Shown here in pieces: positions 5,067 through 5,800 of a DNA stretch of 5,800 nucleotides. The notes under the pieces are model-generated. The model worked only from the letters and a program-made list of their open reading frames with translations. It was not told the DNA's origin and did no database searches. Where the stretch lies: the NCBI GenBank assembly GCA_030612225.1, contig JAUWOH010000217.1, positions 1-5,800 on the forward strand, read 5' to 3'. This stretch comes from Desulfobacteraceae bacterium (GTDB taxonomy: Bacteria > Desulfobacterota > Desulfobacteria > Desulfobacterales > JAUWMJ01). The position numbers were made by a program, and so were the translations under genes. The first letter of the stretch is position 1. Each line of letters starts with the position of its first letter.

Positions 5067-5800
5067 AAACTATAATTTCAGTCCTGTTGCTTTTTACAGT
5101 TGCTTTTTCTTCAAATGTTTTTGCAGATAAAAATGAGATCTATATTATAAAGATTTCTGATGCAATAAGTCCGGGAGTGGCTGAATTTATAATATCAGGG
5201 ATTAAAAAGGCCTCTGATGCCGATGCAGCGTGTATTATCATAGAACTTGACACTCCAGGAGGGCTGGCCGAATCTATGCGCAGTATTGTCAAGGGGATTT
5301 TTGCAAGTAAGGTGCCTGTGGTGGTGTATGTATCACCCAGCGGAGCGAGGGCGGCCTCAGCCGGTGTAATGATTACAATGGCGGCGGACATTGCTGCCAT
5401 GTCTCCCGGAACTAATATCGGGGCTGCTCATCCGGTGGCTGCAGGGGGCAAAAAAATAGAAAAGACCATGTCTGAAAAGGTGACTAACGACATGGTGGCC
5501 CACGTAAAAAGTATTGCTCAAAAGAGGGGAAGGAATGTCGAATGGGCTGAAAAGGCCGTGCGGGAAAGCGTGTCCGTGACCGAATCGGAAGCACTGAAAG
5601 AAAATATTATAGATCTTATTGCAAAAGATATCGATGATCTGATCAGTAAAATTAACGGCAGGAAAATCGAAGAAAAAGGTGTCCTTGAGCTGGACAATGC
5701 GATAAAAAAGATAATTAAAGAAAGTTTAAGGACTAAAATTTTAAAGACCATAAGCGATCCAAACATTGCATATATCCTTATGATGATCGGCCTTGCAGGT
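5063..5800 (+). CDS. NfeD/ClpP-class membrane-bound serine protease, 3'-truncated by the window edge
   Basis: 246 residues are visible and the frame is still open at the window end. The N-terminus is a Sec signal peptide: Lys2, a hydrophobic core at ~4-14, and a likely cut after Ala21 (NVFA|DKNE). This places the protease domain outside the inner membrane. The ClpP/SppA-like fold follows: YIIKISDAISPG (~27-38), the glycine loop ELDTPGG (61-67), and GARAASAG (94-101) with the catalytic Ser99. Lys139 in SEKVTND is the likely partner, 40 residues further on, close to the Ser97/Lys138 spacing of the Pyrococcus 1510-N protease. KRGRN, WAEKAVRES and TESEALKENIIDLIA are typical NfeD-long-form stretches. 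The first membrane segment begins at about 234 (NIAYILMMIGLAG), and the C-terminal OB-fold domain would lie beyond the window. Long NfeD proteins usually sit beside a stomatin/slipin gene; that gene would be just downstream and is a prediction. Confidence 0.93.
   Translation, partial: MKTIISVLLLFTVAFSSNVFADKNEIYIIKISDAISPGVAEFIISGIKKASDADAACIIIELDTPGGLAESMRSIVKGIFASKVPVVVYVSPSGARAASAGVMITMAADIAAMSPGTNIGAAHPVAAGGKKIEKTMSEKVTNDMVAHVKSIAQKRGRNVEWAEKAVRESVSVTESEALKENIIDLIAKDIDDLISKINGRKIEEKGVLELDNAIKKIIKESLRTKILKTISDPNIAYILMMIGLAG

Overview
The window is ordinary-looking, gene-dense bacterial chromosome with moderate-to-low GC. All six protein genes read on the + strand. Protein style and gene neighbourhood suggest a Desulfobacterota (sulfate-reducer-type deltaproteobacterial) genome. 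The clues are an outer-membrane lipoprotein next to a GDP-fucose pair, a CoaBC / family-4 uracil-DNA glycosylase / NfeD run, and AT-rich inverted heptamer-repeat elements between genes. This assignment is inference from memory of such genomes; no search was possible.

Left part (1-2585): a GDP-L-fucose module. A 5'-truncated GDP-mannose 4,6-dehydratase (gmd) is followed after 12 bp by GDP-L-fucose synthase (fcl). Together they convert GDP-D-mannose to GDP-L-fucose for surface polysaccharide. The Fcl protein is about 60 residues longer than the usual ~320 because of two insertions. A small lipoprotein of unknown function follows 3 bp later, and its Shine-Dalgarno sequence is formed by the last two codons of fcl, so the three genes are probably co-transcribed.

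Middle part (2586-4340): coaBC, the bifunctional coenzyme A biosynthesis enzyme, is bracketed by two intergenic regions of 266 and 289 bp. Each holds a different inverted-repeat structure built of short tandem units. The first has ~7-bp units of the type TNGAAAN plus a CGTTCACG/CGTGAACG end. The second has 9-10-bp units of the type AGTGNCTAA. These are the least explained parts of the window. The first one encloses a short open frame that may be the relic of a small gene.

Right part (4341-5800): a family-4 (4Fe-4S) uracil-DNA glycosylase with an extra N-terminal segment overlaps by 4 bp the start of an NfeD/ClpP-class membrane serine protease that runs off the window end. The ATGA overlap and a good Shine-Dalgarno imply translational coupling.

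I see no rRNA, tRNA, CRISPR array, transposase, phage gene or defence system. The candidate novelty is limited to the two inverted short-tandem-repeat elements, the insertions in Fcl and the uncharacterised lipoprotein; I do not claim a new system.
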